Positions 8,046-16,908 of a stretch of 64,000 nucleotides of DNA are shown one piece after another. Source of the DNA: Candidatus Blautia stercorigallinarum (GTDB lineage: Bacteria; Bacillota; Clostridia; Lachnospirales; Lachnospiraceae). The stretch spans positions 1 through 64,000 of the forward strand of contig DXIQ01000027.1 in assembly GCA_019112785.1 (NCBI GenBank). Direction: 5' to 3'. How positions within the stretch are numbered: the stretch's first letter is position 1; each line of letters opens with the position of its first letter. A model generated the notes under the pieces. It worked only from the letters and a program-made list of their open reading frames with translations. It did not search any database and was not told where the DNA came from. Made by a program: the position numbers and the translations under genes.

Positions 8046-10226
8046 ATGGCAAAAAAGAACAGAAATCAGAACAGAACTTCTCAGAAACTTATTCCCCAGA
8101 AAGAAGAATATCTTCTTCTGGAGGATTTTGCCGGGATTGAGCTTGAATCCGGCGACAATATAAAGCCTATCGACGAAGTCAATGGTTTTAAGATACGGCC
8201 GGGATTTTATGAGATCAACGGAGCTTCTGCCCTGCCTGAAGGGGTAAACTTCACCCTGGTTACCTATTCCGGTACTTCCTGTGAACTTCTTTTATTCCAC
8301 AGAAAGGCCCAGGTTCCCTACGCCAGGATTCCCTTTCCGCCGGATTACCGGGTAGGAAATGTGTATTCTATGTTTGTCTTTGGCCTGAAAGCTGATGAAT
8401 TTGAATATGCCTATTCCATCGATGGTCCCTGGGACCCTTCCAAAGGGCTGCTTTTTGACAGAGAAAAATATCTTCTGGACCCCTATGCCAAGGCCGTTAC
8501 CGGCCAGAGCGAATGGGGAAAACAGCTTACAGGCGATGCCTTCTATAAGGCCAGAGTGGTCCATAACAACTTTCACTGGGAAATTCCTAAAAAGAAACCT
8601 GCTGTATCCAGTCTCCAGGACTGTATCATCTATGAAATGCATGTCCGGGGATTTACCCGCCACGAAAGTTCCGGCGTGAAACATCCGGGTACTTTCGAGG
8701 GAATACGTGAGAAAATTCCTTATCTGCTGGAACTGGGGATCAATGCGGTAGAGCTAATGCCGGTATTTGAATTTGACGAAACCCGGAACATGCGTACTGT
8801 AAACGGCCGGAAACTTCTGGATTACTGGGGCTATAATCCGGTATGCTTTTTTGCGCCTAATACCAGTTATGCCTCTGAACAGGAGTATAACCGGGAAGGT
8901 ACAGAACTGAAGCGGCTGATCCGGGATCTTCATAAAAACGGGATCAAAGTGATCCTGGATGTGGTCTTTAATCATACGGCAGAAGGAAATGAGAATGGGC
9001 CTTTTTTCTCTTTCAAAGGCTTTGACAATAACATTTATTATATGCTGACTCCTGACGGAAAATATTATAATTTCAGCGGCTGCGGTAATACCCTGAACTG
9101 TAATCATCCCATGGTAAGAGATATGATCCTGAACTGTCTGCGCTACTGGACTACCAGTTATCATGTGGATGGTTTCCGGTTTGATCTGGCTTCTATTCTG
9201 GGAAGAAGCGAAGATTCCTCCCCTATGAGCCGGCCGCCCCTTCTGGAAAGACTGGCCTATGACCCTATTCTGTACAGTACAGATCTTATTGCAGAGGCCT
9301 GGGACGCAGGAGGATTATATCAGGTGGGAAGTTTCCCTTCCTGGAACCGGTGGGCTGAATGGAACGGAAAATACCGGGATGATCTCAGAAGTTTCCTGAA
9401 AGGAGACGGTGGCCTGGCAGGAGCGGCGGCTATGCGGATCCTGGGTTCTTCGGATCTTTATCCCAGAGAAAAGAGAGGAGACAATGCCTCTGTAAACTTT
9501 ATCACCTGCCATGACGGATTTACTCTGTATGATCTTTATTCCTATAATCAGAAGCACAATGAAGATAACGGATGGGAAAACACCGACGGAGCCAATGACA
9601 ACCGGAGCTGGAACTGCGGGGAAGAGGGAGATACCCAAAATCCGGAGATCCTTCGCCTCCGCCGCCAGCTTATGAAAAACGCCTGTGCAGTGCTGATGTG
9701 CAGCAGAGGCACTCCCATGTTCCTGGCCGGGGACGAATTTGGAAACACTCAGTTTGGAAACAACAATCCCTACTGTCAGGACAATGAGATTTCCTGGCTA
9801 AACTGGGAGCAGTTAAAGGACAACGAAGAGATCTTTGAATTTTTTAAATTTATGATCCATTTCCGGAAAGATCATACAATTTTGAGAAAAGATACCAGTC
9901 CCAGTTCCAGCGGTTTTCCATTTCTCAGTCTTCATGGGACAGAACCCTGGCAGGAAGAGTACGGACCGGATACCAGGACGATCGGGATTATGTTCGCCGG
10001 ACAGGAAGAGGATGGAAGAGAAGATATCCTTTATCTGGGGATCAATGCCTGGTGGGAACAGGTACAGATTGAACTCCCCCGGCTTCCCCAGGGATTTTGC
10101 TGGGTACCCATTATAGATACTTCCAGAGGCAGAGAGGCTGTGATCAGAGAAGAGGAGCTTCTGGATCAGAACCTTTATGTCATGAACCCCAGAAGTGTCT
10201 GTATTTATACAGGAAAACAGTTATAA
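8046..10226 (+). CDS. glgX: Glycogen debranching enzyme / isoamylase (GH13, GlgX-type)
   Basis: 726 aa. An N-terminal CBM48-like beta domain (residues about 40-170) precedes the GH13 barrel. Conserved regions are visible in order: D-V-V-F-N-H-T, D-G-F-R-F-D-L (catalytic Asp), I-A-E-A-W-D (general acid Glu) and F-I-T-C-H-D-G-F-T-L (transition-state Asp). It hydrolyses alpha-1,6 branches of glycogen or limit dextrins in the cytoplasm. An AAAGGAG site precedes the ATG at 8046. No other glycogen gene is adjacent. It ends at a strong 16-bp-stem terminator. TreX/isoamylase naming is possible; the fold and chemistry are the same. Confidence 0.92.
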   Translation: MAKKNRNQNRTSQKLIPQKEEYLLLEDFAGIELESGDNIKPIDEVNGFKIRPGFYEINGASALPEGVNFTLVTYSGTSCELLLFHRKAQVPYARIPFPPDYRVGNVYSMFVFGLKADEFEYAYSIDGPWDPSKGLLFDREKYLLDPYAKAVTGQSEWGKQLTGDAFYKARVVHNNFHWEIPKKKPAVSSLQDCIIYEMHVRGFTRHESSGVKHPGTFEGIREKIPYLLELGINAVELMPVFEFDETRNMRTVNGRKLLDYWGYNPVCFFAPNTSYASEQEYNREGTELKRLIRDLHKNGIKVILDVVFNHTAEGNENGPFFSFKGFDNNIYYMLTPDGKYYNFSGCGNTLNCNHPMVRDMILNCLRYWTTSYHVDGFRFDLASILGRSEDSSPMSRPPLLERLAYDPILYSTDLIAEAWDAGGLYQVGSFPSWNRWAEWNGKYRDDLRSFLKGDGGLAGAAAMRILGSSDLYPREKRGDNASVNFITCHDGFTLYDLYSYNQKHNEDNGWENTDGANDNRSWNCGEEGDTQNPEILRLRRQLMKNACAVLMCSRGTPMFLAGDEFGNTQFGNNNPYCQDNEISWLNWEQLKDNEEIFEFFKFMIHFRKDHTILRKDTSPSSSGFPFLSLHGTEPWQEEYGPDTRTIGIMFAGQEEDGREDILYLGINAWWEQVQIELPRLPQGFCWVPIIDTSRGREAVIREEELLDQNLYVMNPRSVCIYTGKQL

Positions 10227-10240
10227 AGAAGTTATAAAGA

Positions 10241-10307
10241 AAAAGAAGGAAAGCTTTGCCCGTGACCAGGGATTTTCCCGATCCCGGGCAGAAGCTTTCC
10301 TTCTTTT
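10241..10307. terminator. Strong bidirectional terminator
   Basis: A perfect 16-bp stem (10241-10256 with 10292-10307) is extended inward by GCCCG/CGGGC. The A-rich left flank and T-rich right flank (TTCTTTTCTTTAG) suit termination of both glgX and the convergent rubrerythrin gene. Confidence 0.9.
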
Positions 10308-10348
10308 CTTTAGTCAACAGATGATTACATGACGGCCCGGCTCCTTGC

Positions 10349-10957
10349 TTATTTCTTCTCCAGAGTAGTATAGGGAGCCAGTTCCAGCCGGACGAAATAT
10401 CCTCTGTCATGACCGCAGACCGGACATTTTTCCGGCACTTCTGTGCCAGTGTAAATATGGCCGCATTTCAGACACATCCAGGAAGTCTTTACATCCGAGA
10501 CAAAAAGTTTTTTCTGTTCCAGAAGGTCTGCAAACAGGCCAAAACGTTCTCCGTGAGTTTTCTCTACAGCTCCTATCATATGGAAGGAGGCAGCAATCTG
10601 AGGAAAGCCTTCTTCCCTGGCTTTTTCTTCAAATGCTTTATAGACATCTTCGTGTTCTTCAAATTCATTATGCTGGGCAAAGCGGAGAAGTTTTGCTACA
10701 TCCTGGGAAATATCCACCGGATAAGAACCGTCAATAGCAATGCTGGTCCCGGCTACCTGAGAAAGATGTTTATAGAAGATTTCTGCGTGTTCCCGCTCCT
10801 GATTGGCAGTAAAAGTAAAGACTGCCTCAATAACCCCAAGACCTTCTTTTTTTGCCTGGGAAGCAGCCATAGTATAGCGGTTTCTGGCCTGGCTTTCTCC
10901 AGCAAAGGCCCGCATAAGATTTTCTTTGGTCGTACTGTTTTCAAATGAAATTGACAT
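10349..10957 (-). CDS. rbr: Rubrerythrin
   Basis: 202 aa, normal length. The ferritin-like di-iron domain carries the E-S-Q-A-R-N-R-Y, E-R-E-H-A-E and E-K-T-H-G-E-R helix motifs. The C-terminal 35 residues are a rubredoxin domain with C-L-K-C-G and C-P-V-C-G iron ligands. It reduces hydrogen peroxide with electrons from rubredoxin/NADH systems in anaerobes, and so protects against oxygen. The AGGAGG site is well placed before the ATG. Monocistronic. No clear PerR box was found in the 114-bp upstream region. Confidence 0.95.
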   Translation of the reverse strand: MSISFENSTTKENLMRAFAGESQARNRYTMAASQAKKEGLGVIEAVFTFTANQEREHAEIFYKHLSQVAGTSIAIDGSYPVDISQDVAKLLRFAQHNEFEEHEDVYKAFEEKAREEGFPQIAASFHMIGAVEKTHGERFGLFADLLEQKKLFVSDVKTSWMCLKCGHIYTGTEVPEKCPVCGHDRGYFVRLELAPYTTLEKK

Positions 10958-11071
10958 GGTATATTCCTCCTTTTTCTCTAGTCTGTCCGGGAATTAGCAA
11001 ATTTATCCATGGATTTTCATTTTCACTTTTCCCTTTTTTCTACATAGGATAAACAAAAAAGGATTTTTCAG

Positions 11072-11554
11072 ATGGACTATAGTTCTTATCAGCAGGTTAC
11101 AGGAGTGATCCAGGAAATCCGGCGTGGAAATTCCTGCTGCACCCAGATCATTACCATTATGACAGACAATGAAGCCGTGAACATTCTGGTTTCCGGCGAT
11201 ACCAGGATCATCGACAATATGCGGCTGCGGAGAGGAATGAGAGTAGCGGTGTTTTATGACGCTAATCTTCCCACTCCGGCCATTTATCCGCCCCAGTTCC
11301 GTGCAGAGCTGATCGTGCCTCTTGGCCGGGCCCAGCAAGTAACCCTGAAGTATTTTGATGAGACCCTGACCGCCGAAGATAATTCCCTGAAACTGAACCT
11401 TTCACCTTTTACAAATATTGAAACCCTTAACGGGCAGAGATATCTGTGTACGCCGGAAAATTCCCAGCTTCTGGTATATTATACCAGCACGACCTTCAGT
11501 ATTCCTCCTCAGACCACGCCCCAGAAGATCGTTGTTCTGTGTCCTTTTGAATAA
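11072..11554 (+). CDS. Hypothetical protein, beta-rich
   Basis: 160 aa, not recognised. No signal peptide, membrane helix or metal motif. The first 100 residues alternate short strands and turns (V-T-G-V-I-Q-E-I, V-N-I-L-V-S-G-D-T-R-I-I) in a way that suggests an OB-fold-like barrel, and the C-terminal half is also strand-rich. A conserved-looking pair of cysteines (N-S-C-C-T) lies near residue 21. It diverges from rubrerythrin and is followed by a 12-bp inverted repeat. The AAAAGGA ribosome site is plausible. Confidence 0.6.
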   Translation: MDYSSYQQVTGVIQEIRRGNSCCTQIITIMTDNEAVNILVSGDTRIIDNMRLRRGMRVAVFYDANLPTPAIYPPQFRAELIVPLGRAQQVTLKYFDETLTAEDNSLKLNLSPFTNIETLNGQRYLCTPENSQLLVYYTSTTFSIPPQTTPQKIVVLCPFE

Positions 11555-11561
11555 CTGACTG

Positions 11562-11621
11562 GCATGCCCTGGCTTTCCGGTCTTCTTCCGATTTCGGGAG
11601 GACAGGGCCGCCAGGGCATGC
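11562..11621. repeat. 12-bp inverted repeat, terminator-like
   Basis: GCATGCCCTGGC (11562-11573) pairs perfectly with GCCAGGGCATGC (11610-11621). There is no T tract on either side, so it may be a weak or Rho-type terminator or an RNA-stabilising hairpin. Confidence 0.5.
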
Positions 11622-11675
11622 TGATAAAGAGCGTACAACCTTTCCGGAAAATATAAGAAATGCTTCAGGAACCTA

Positions 11676-11706
11676 TTGACCTGTAGCCGGCTCCAGGTCT
11701 TATAAT
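11676..11706 (+). promoter_or_regulatory. MerR-type promoter upstream of frameshifted aldo/keto reductase
   Basis: TTGACC (11676-11681) and TATAAT (11701-11706) are separated by 19 bp instead of 17. The spacer carries a 20-bp dyad, 11679-11698, with half sites ACCTGTAG and CTCCAGGT. Overlong spacer plus centred dyad is the signature of promoters activated by MerR-family proteins. The right half site is identical to that of the promoter at 14233. A leader of about 140 nt follows before the coding start, with no other feature seen. Confidence 0.75.
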
Positions 11707-11851
11707 AATAAAGATAAATCCACAGACCCTTGGGGCAGCCGCCAAATAGACATGCAAGCATATCCGCTCGGCTCGTTGCCCGCGGGAATAAAAACAGGCG
11801 TTTGTATTGTGAAGGGCCTGGAGAAAAATGTGAAAAAGGAGAGAACAGAAC

Positions 11852-12945
11852 ATGGAATATAGAAAACTTCCCCATGGGGAAGAGAAGATCAGTGTCCTGG
11901 GACTGGGAAGCAGCTCGATCGGCGGATCCGGAGAAAAGAAAATAGCCCGGGCGGCGGAAATGGCTGTAAAAAACGGTATTAACTATTTTGATCTGGCTTC
12001 TGCAGATGACAAGCCTTTTCCGGTATACGGACAGGTGTTTTCCGGTTTCAGAGATAAGATTTATTACCAGATCCACTTCGGAGCAGATTACGCCACAGGA
12101 GAATATGGCTGGACTACCAGCCTGGATAAGATTAAAAAATCTATCGACTGGCAGCTGAAGTCTTTAAAAACCGATTATATAGACTTTGGTTTTATTCATT
12201 GTATTGATGAAGAGGCGGATCTGGAAAAATACATAAAAAGCGGAGTCCTGGAGCTTATAAAGACGTTAAAATCCCAGGGACCGTCCGTCATATCGGGCTT
12301 TCTTCTCATACGCCCCAGGTGGCGGCAAAAATCCTGGACATGGGGATCGTAGATATGATGATGTTCAGCATCAACCCTGCCTATGATTATCAGAAGGGAG
12401 AGTATGGTATTGGAGAGGTAGACCAGAGAATGGATCTTTACCGTAGATGCGAAAAAGAAGGGATCGGCATTTCTGTTATGAAGGCTTTTGCCGCAGGCCA
12501 GCTTCTAAATGAAAAGACCTCGCCTTTTGGAAAAGCCCTTACAGAATATCAGTGTATCCAGTATGCTCTGGACAAACCGGGAGTGATCACTGTTCTTCCA
12601 GGGATCCGAAATTGTGAGGATCTGGAAAGGATCCTGGGATTTTTTAAAGCCACACCGGAGGAAAGAGACTATTCTGTGATCGGAAGCTTTGCTCCGCAGT
12701 CAGCGGAGGGTACCTGTGTATACTGCAACCACTGCCAGCCCTGCCCCAAAGGACTGAATGTGGGTCTGATCAACAAATATTATGATCTTGCCAAAGCCGG
12801 AGATACGCTGGCGGCAGATCATTATGAGAAGCTGGAGATAAAAGCCTCCGCCTGTATCCAGTGCGGTCACTGTGATTCCAGATGTCCCTTCCATGTAAAA
12901 CAGGGAGAAAGAATGGAAGAGATCGCAGGATATTTCGGGAAATAA
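11852..12945 (+). pseudogene. Aldo/keto reductase with 4Fe-4S tail, frameshifted near 12277-12280
   Basis: Two frames together encode one protein of about 364 aa. The first frame covers the AKR barrel from an AAAGGAG-preceded ATG at 11852 (G-L-G-S-S-S-I-G-G, Y-F-D-L-A-S) up to K-S-Q-G. The second, in the -1 frame, continues directly as T-V-R-H-I-G-L-S-S-H, a typical AKR segment, and ends with two cysteine clusters (C-x2-C-x2-C-x3-C type) that bind 4Fe-4S clusters. Loss of one base at C-C-C-A-G-G-G-A explains the break exactly. Paralogue of the intact AKR at 14355. Either a real inactivation or an assembly indel. Confidence 0.85.
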
Positions 12946-12975
12946 CCCTGTTTTCTCCATAAAAAATAGAACGCC

Positions 12976-13020
12976 AGCGCCTGTACCGCCGGAAAATCTC
13001 CGGATACAGGCGCTGCTTTT
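12976..13020 (+). terminator. Terminator after the frameshifted aldo/keto reductase
   Basis: AGCGCCTGTA (12976-12985) pairs with TACAGGCGCT (13005-13014), with an inner CCGG/CCGG pairing, followed by GCTTTT. Confidence 0.75.
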
Positions 13021-13142
13021 GAGGTTTTCCATGAATAGAAAAAAGCTATGGAAATCTATACTTTTTGGGTATTTGATATTTTTTATCTATAGTGATAGAT
13101 TAGAAGAAGAAAAGAACCGTCCATAGAAAGGAGAGGGATCCT

Positions 13143-13367
13143 TTGGAAGAATCATCGCAAAAAGATCTGCTGCAGAACCTGAAGGACGCCGGATGCGGCA
13201 GAGAACTGATCCGTAAATTTATGGAAATTCCTCAAAGCAGGGAAGAAGAGCAGATAAATCTGCTGACGGCTCACAGAGAAAAACTGCTCCATAAGATCCA
13301 TAAAGAAGAACGTCAGATCACCTGCCTGGATTATCTGATCTATCAGATCGAGCACAGGAAGGCTTAA
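13143..13367 (+). CDS. Small coiled-coil protein resembling a MerR C-terminal domain
   Basis: 74 aa from a TTG at 13143, chosen because AAAGGAG lies 9 nt upstream. The last 40 residues (L-T-A-H-R-E-K-L-L-H then C-L-D-Y-L-I-Y-Q-I-E) have the heptad pattern and the L-D-Y-x-I-x-x-I ending of the dimerisation coil of MerR-family regulators, but there is no helix-turn-helix. It sits between two aldo/keto reductase genes that both have MerR-type promoters, so a role in tuning a MerR regulator encoded elsewhere is possible (inference). The following gene is 28 nt away, so the two are likely co-transcribed. Confidence 0.65.
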   Translation: MEESSQKDLLQNLKDAGCGRELIRKFMEIPQSREEEQINLLTAHREKLLHKIHKEERQITCLDYLIYQIEHRKA

Positions 13368-13395
13368 ATACAGGAAAATAGGGAGGAATGTGAAT

Positions 13396-14232
13396 ATGAA
13401 AACAATTGAAAATCAAACTTTTGATATGGAAAGAGCCCTTTATGGGAGCCAGGATATTCTGGTAAAAAACTGTTCCTTTGACGGACCGGTAGACGGGGAA
13501 AGCGCTTTAAAAGAGAGCAGTGATATTGACGTGGAACACTGCTTCTGCAATCTGCGTTATCCCTTCTGGCATGACCATCGTCTGAAGATCGCAGATTCGG
13601 AGATGACTCCCCTTTGCCGTGCGGCTCTGTGGTATTCTGACCATGTGGAGATCACAGATACAAAGCTTCATGGAATTAAAGCTCTCAGAGAATGCAGCGA
13701 TATTATCATGAAAGGCTGCGATATTGATTCTCCGGAATTCGGATGGTCCGTGAAGGAACTGAATATGCAGGACTGCACCGCGCAAAGCGAATATTTTATG
13801 ATGCGTTCTCAGAACCTGTATTTTCATAATCTGAAAATGAAGGGCAAATATTCTTTCCAGTACATTGAAAATGCAGTATTTGAAAACTGTGAGCTGGATA
13901 CCAAAGACGCCTTCTGGCATGCAAAAAACGTCCTTGTAAAGAACAGCATTGTAAAAGGAGAATACCTGGCCTGGTACAGCGATGGACTGACACTGGAAAA
14001 CTGCAAGATCATCGGCACACAGCCTCTTTGCTACTGCAAAAATCTGAAGCTGATCGACTGTGAAATGGTCGATACAGACCTGAGCTTTGAAAAATCCGAT
14101 GTGACAGCTACCATCACCACCCCTGTGATCAGTATCAAAAATCCTCTTTCCGGCTGCATCCAGGTTCCGGAAGTGGGCGAGATCATCCGGGATGATGAAA
14201 ACTCAAAAGGTGAGATTATTCTTACAAAATAA
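13396..14232 (+). CDS. DUF3737 family right-handed beta-helix protein
   Basis: About 278 aa from the ATG at 13396; an upstream GTG at 13390 is closer to the GGGAGGA site and less likely. The whole chain is a run of roughly 20-residue coils with the recurring pattern N-C-x-F/I-x-G, D-I-x-V-x-x-C and a hydrophobic turn, which predicts a parallel beta helix. This is the DUF3737 pattern. No signal peptide, so probably cytoplasmic. Function unknown; in other Firmicutes the family is often annotated only as hypothetical. It is co-transcribed with the small coil protein, and the next gene's promoter starts at its stop codon. Confidence 0.78.
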   Translation: MKTIENQTFDMERALYGSQDILVKNCSFDGPVDGESALKESSDIDVEHCFCNLRYPFWHDHRLKIADSEMTPLCRAALWYSDHVEITDTKLHGIKALRECSDIIMKGCDIDSPEFGWSVKELNMQDCTAQSEYFMMRSQNLYFHNLKMKGKYSFQYIENAVFENCELDTKDAFWHAKNVLVKNSIVKGEYLAWYSDGLTLENCKIIGTQPLCYCKNLKLIDCEMVDTDLSFEKSDVTATITTPVISIKNPLSGCIQVPEVGEIIRDDENSKGEIILTK

Positions 14233-14263
14233 TTGACTTGAAGTTCACTCCAGGTATTATAAT
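14233..14263 (+). promoter_or_regulatory. MerR-type promoter of the intact aldo/keto reductase
   Basis: TTGACT (14233-14238) and TATAAT (14258-14263) are 19 bp apart. The spacer holds a 20-bp imperfect dyad (14236-14255) with half sites ACTTGAAG and CTCCAGGT, close to the consensus bound by AdhR-like MerR regulators that sense reactive aldehydes. It begins immediately after the upstream stop codon. Confidence 0.8.
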
Positions 14264-14275
14264 ATCATAGAATAC

Positions 14276-14324
14276 AGATCTGCATACTAAATCATATGTC
14301 AAGGAATATTCATATGACAGATCT
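14276..14324 (+). repeat. Nested inverted repeats in the leader of the aldo/keto reductase
   Basis: AGATCTG (14276-14282) pairs with CAGATCT (14318-14324), and inside it TCATATG (14292-14298) pairs with CATATGA (14311-14317). The hairpin would lie in the 5' leader, just before the AAGGAGG site; it could influence stability or translation. Confidence 0.5.
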
Positions 14325-14354
14325 CAATGGACAAAAATAAAAGGAGGCAAAATT

Positions 14355-15488
14355 ATGATTTACAAAGGTTTTCAGGATTTGAAATTATCTGCTCTGGGCA
14401 TGGGCGCCATGCGTCTTCCTGTTATTGACGGAGATGATTCTAAGATCGACGAAGCTGCGGCAAAGGAAATGGTTGCTTACGCTATGGAACAGGGCGTAAA
14501 CTATTATGACACGGCCTGGGGCTACCATGACGGCAACTCCGAGCTGGTAATGGGAAGAGCTTTAAAAGAGTATCCAAGAGACAGCTTTTATCTGGCTACT
14601 AAATTCCCGGGATATGACCTTTCCAATATGGACAAGGTAGAAGAGATTTTTGAGAAACAGCTGGAAAAATGCCAGGTAGAATACTTTGATTTCTATTTAT
14701 TCCATAATGTATGTGAGATGAACATTGACGCATATCTGGATGAAAAGTACGGAATCTATGACTATTTAATGAAGCAGAAAGAAAACGGAAGGATCCGTCA
14801 TCTTGGATTTTCCGCTCATGGAAGTTATGATGTAATGAAACGGTTCCTGGAGAAATATGGAAAGAGCATGGAATTCTGCCAGATCCAGCTGAATTACTTA
14901 GACTGGAGTTTCCAGGATGCAAAAGCCAAGGTAGAGCTGCTGAAGAAATACAATATCCCTGTATGGGTTATGGAGCCTTTAAGAGGCGGCCGTCTGGCAA
15001 ATCTTACCCAGGAAGAAGAAGCAAAATTAAAAGCTATGCGTCCGGATGAGGGAATCCCTGCCTGGGCATTCCGTTTCCTGCAGTCTATTCCGGAGGTTAC
15101 TGTAGTACTGTCCGGTATGTCCAATATGGAACAGATGAAGGATAATATACATACCTTCCAGGAAGACAAACCGCTGTCAGAGGAAGAAATGAAAAATCTG
15201 CTGGCTATGGCTGATGAAATGGTACAGAAGATCGCTCTTCCATGTACAGCCTGTCATTACTGCGTAAGCCACTGTCCTCAGGAACTGGATATTCCTACCC
15301 TGCTGGCTCTCTATAACGAGCACTGCTTTACCAAGGGTGGATTTATCGCGCCTATGGCTTTGTCTTCTTATCCGAAAGACAAGCTTCCAAGCGCCTGTAT
15401 AGGATGCAGAAGCTGTGAAGAAGTCTGTCCACAGCAGATCAAGGTATCTGAAGCTATGGCTGATTTTGCAGAAAAATTAAATATGTAA
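14355..15488 (+). CDS. Aldo/keto reductase with C-terminal 4Fe-4S ferredoxin domain
   Basis: 377 aa. Residues 1-280 form the AKR barrel with the tetrad visible as D-T-A-W-G-Y (Asp and catalytic Tyr), a Lys in L-A-T-K-F and His in the G-F-S-A-H-G region. Residues about 295-360 hold two clusters, C-T-A-C-H-Y-C-V-S-H-C-P and C-I-G-C-R-S-C-E-E-V-C-P. This fused architecture is common in anaerobic Firmicutes and is thought to couple carbonyl reduction or sugar oxidation to ferredoxin-like carriers; the substrate is not known. The MerR-type promoter suggests induction by an electrophile or aldehyde. An AAGGAGG site supports the start. Confidence 0.9.
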   Translation: MIYKGFQDLKLSALGMGAMRLPVIDGDDSKIDEAAAKEMVAYAMEQGVNYYDTAWGYHDGNSELVMGRALKEYPRDSFYLATKFPGYDLSNMDKVEEIFEKQLEKCQVEYFDFYLFHNVCEMNIDAYLDEKYGIYDYLMKQKENGRIRHLGFSAHGSYDVMKRFLEKYGKSMEFCQIQLNYLDWSFQDAKAKVELLKKYNIPVWVMEPLRGGRLANLTQEEEAKLKAMRPDEGIPAWAFRFLQSIPEVTVVLSGMSNMEQMKDNIHTFQEDKPLSEEEMKNLLAMADEMVQKIALPCTACHYCVSHCPQELDIPTLLALYNEHCFTKGGFIAPMALSSYPKDKLPSACIGCRSCEEVCPQQIKVSEAMADFAEKLNM

Positions 15489-15508
15489 AACCCCATTTCC
15501 CTATTTCA

Positions 15509-15555
15509 GAAACGGATTCCGGAGGAAGTTCTTCCAGAATCCGTTTTCTTTTCCA
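15509..15555 (+). terminator. Terminator after the aldo/keto reductase
   Basis: AAACGGATTC (15510-15519) pairs with GAATCCGTTT (15537-15546), with an inner GGAAG/CTTCC, followed by TTTCTTTTCC. Confidence 0.85.
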
Positions 15556-15651
15556 GCGGATTCATAAGGAAATCTTTTTTTGCACCTGTTACACTGTAGC
15601 CGTAACGAACAAGCACCAGGGGTTTCCCCTGACAGAAAGGAGCAAAGAAAA

Positions 15652-16908
15652 ATGACACATAAGGTTTTGATCGTCACAACGGTCAGCGGATTTTTATGGC
15701 AGTTTGAAAAAAACACCGTAGAAATTTTAAAAAGCCGGAATGCGCAGATCCATTATGCGTCAAACTTTGAGAATCCGGCTTACGTTTTTGACCAGGGATA
15801 TTTTGAGGATAAGGGAATCGTGACCCATCCCATTCCTATTCAGAAATCCCCCTATCAGATAAAAGAAAATTTCAGAGCACTGAAAAGTCTTATAAAGATC
15901 ATTGAAAAAGAAGAGATCGACACGCTCCACTGCCACACCCCTGTGGGAGCGGTGCTGGGACGTCTGGCAGCGAGACTTTCCAAAAGAAAGGTAACGGTGA
16001 TCTATACTGCCCATGGTTTTCATTTTTATAAAGGCGCCGGCCTGAAAAACTGGCTGCTTTATTACCAGGCGGAACGTTTTCTGGCCAGATATACAGATAT
16101 TCTTGTAACCATTAACCGGGAAGATGAAAAAAGGGCCAGGAGCTTTTCTCTCAGGGATTCCGGCTGGGTTATGAAAATACCCGGCGTAGGAGTTGACCGG
16201 GAGAAATTCCGGGTTCAGTTTGAAAAGAGACAGGAGGCCAGACAGGCCCTGGGGCTTGGGAGCGGAGAGCTGTGTCTTCTGACGGCAGCTCTTTTAGATA
16301 AGGAGAAAAATTATCAGACAGTGTTAAAAGCTTTAGAGAAGCTTAAAGATCTGCCGTTTCGCTACTATATCTGCGGAGAAGGGCCCTACCGTCAGGCACT
16401 GGAAGAGCAGACCGCCCGTCTGGGGCTTGAAGAGAAGGTGATTTTTCTCGGTTTTCGCAAGGATCTGGATTTTCTCCTTCAGGGAGCGGATATCTTTCTT
16501 TTCCCCTCTGTCCGGGAAGGGCTGGGTATGGCGGCCCTGGAAGCCATGGCCTGCGGCGTTCCTGTGATCGGCGCAGACAACCGGGGAACCAGGGAATATA
16601 TCCGTCATGGAGAAAACGGTCTTCTGTGCCCGCCCAGAAATGCGGAGGATTTCGCGACAGCTATCCATATTCTCTATGAAAACCCCATCCTCAGAAGGAA
16701 AATGGCTGTCAGGGCCAGAAAGGACAGCTGGAGATTCGGACAAGAAGAGAGCAGACTTTATATGGAACAGGTATATAAGATCGCATGGAAAGGAGAAGAA
16801 GAAAATGACTTCCGGACCAAAGATCAGCGTCATCATGAGCCTTTACAATCCCCGGCCTTTCCACTGGCTGAAGGCAGCGGTGGATTCCATCTTGGATCAG
16901 AGTTTTAA
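15652..16908 (+). CDS. Glycosyltransferase family 4 (GT-B fold), surface polysaccharide type
   Basis: 418 aa from the ATG at 15652 with AGAAAGGAG upstream. The N-terminal Rossmann half has H-C-H-T-P-V-G-A and T-A-H-G-F-H-F; the C-terminal GT4 half has the nucleotide-sugar motif E-G-L-G-M-A-A-L-E-A-M-A-C-G-V-P-V-I near residue 300. It resembles EpsD-like transferases that extend lipid-linked wall or capsule repeat units at the cytoplasmic face. The last 34 codons run 104 nt into the next gene. One extra A in the AAAA at 16802-16805 would instead give a stop at once and a normal ATGA overlap, so the tail is suspect. Confidence 0.85.
   Translation: MTHKVLIVTTVSGFLWQFEKNTVEILKSRNAQIHYASNFENPAYVFDQGYFEDKGIVTHPIPIQKSPYQIKENFRALKSLIKIIEKEEIDTLHCHTPVGAVLGRLAARLSKRKVTVIYTAHGFHFYKGAGLKNWLLYYQAERFLARYTDILVTINREDEKRARSFSLRDSGWVMKIPGVGVDREKFRVQFEKRQEARQALGLGSGELCLLTAALLDKEKNYQTVLKALEKLKDLPFRYYICGEGPYRQALEEQTARLGLEEKVIFLGFRKDLDFLLQGADIFLFPSVREGLGMAALEAMACGVPVIGADNRGTREYIRHGENGLLCPPRNAEDFATAIHILYENPILRRKMAVRARKDSWRFGQEESRLYMEQVYKIAWKGEEENDFRTKDQRHHEPLQSPAFPLAEGSGGFHLGSEF

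Noticed and set aside
8754-9164. Antisense open frame inside glgX, and similar long antisense frames throughout
   Set aside because: No ribosome site or family resemblance; they mirror codon structure of the real genes.
16607-16804. Longer N-terminus for the GT2 enzyme
   Set aside because: The extra 66 residues are a shadow of the GT4 frame; the GT2 fold begins right after the ATG at 16805.
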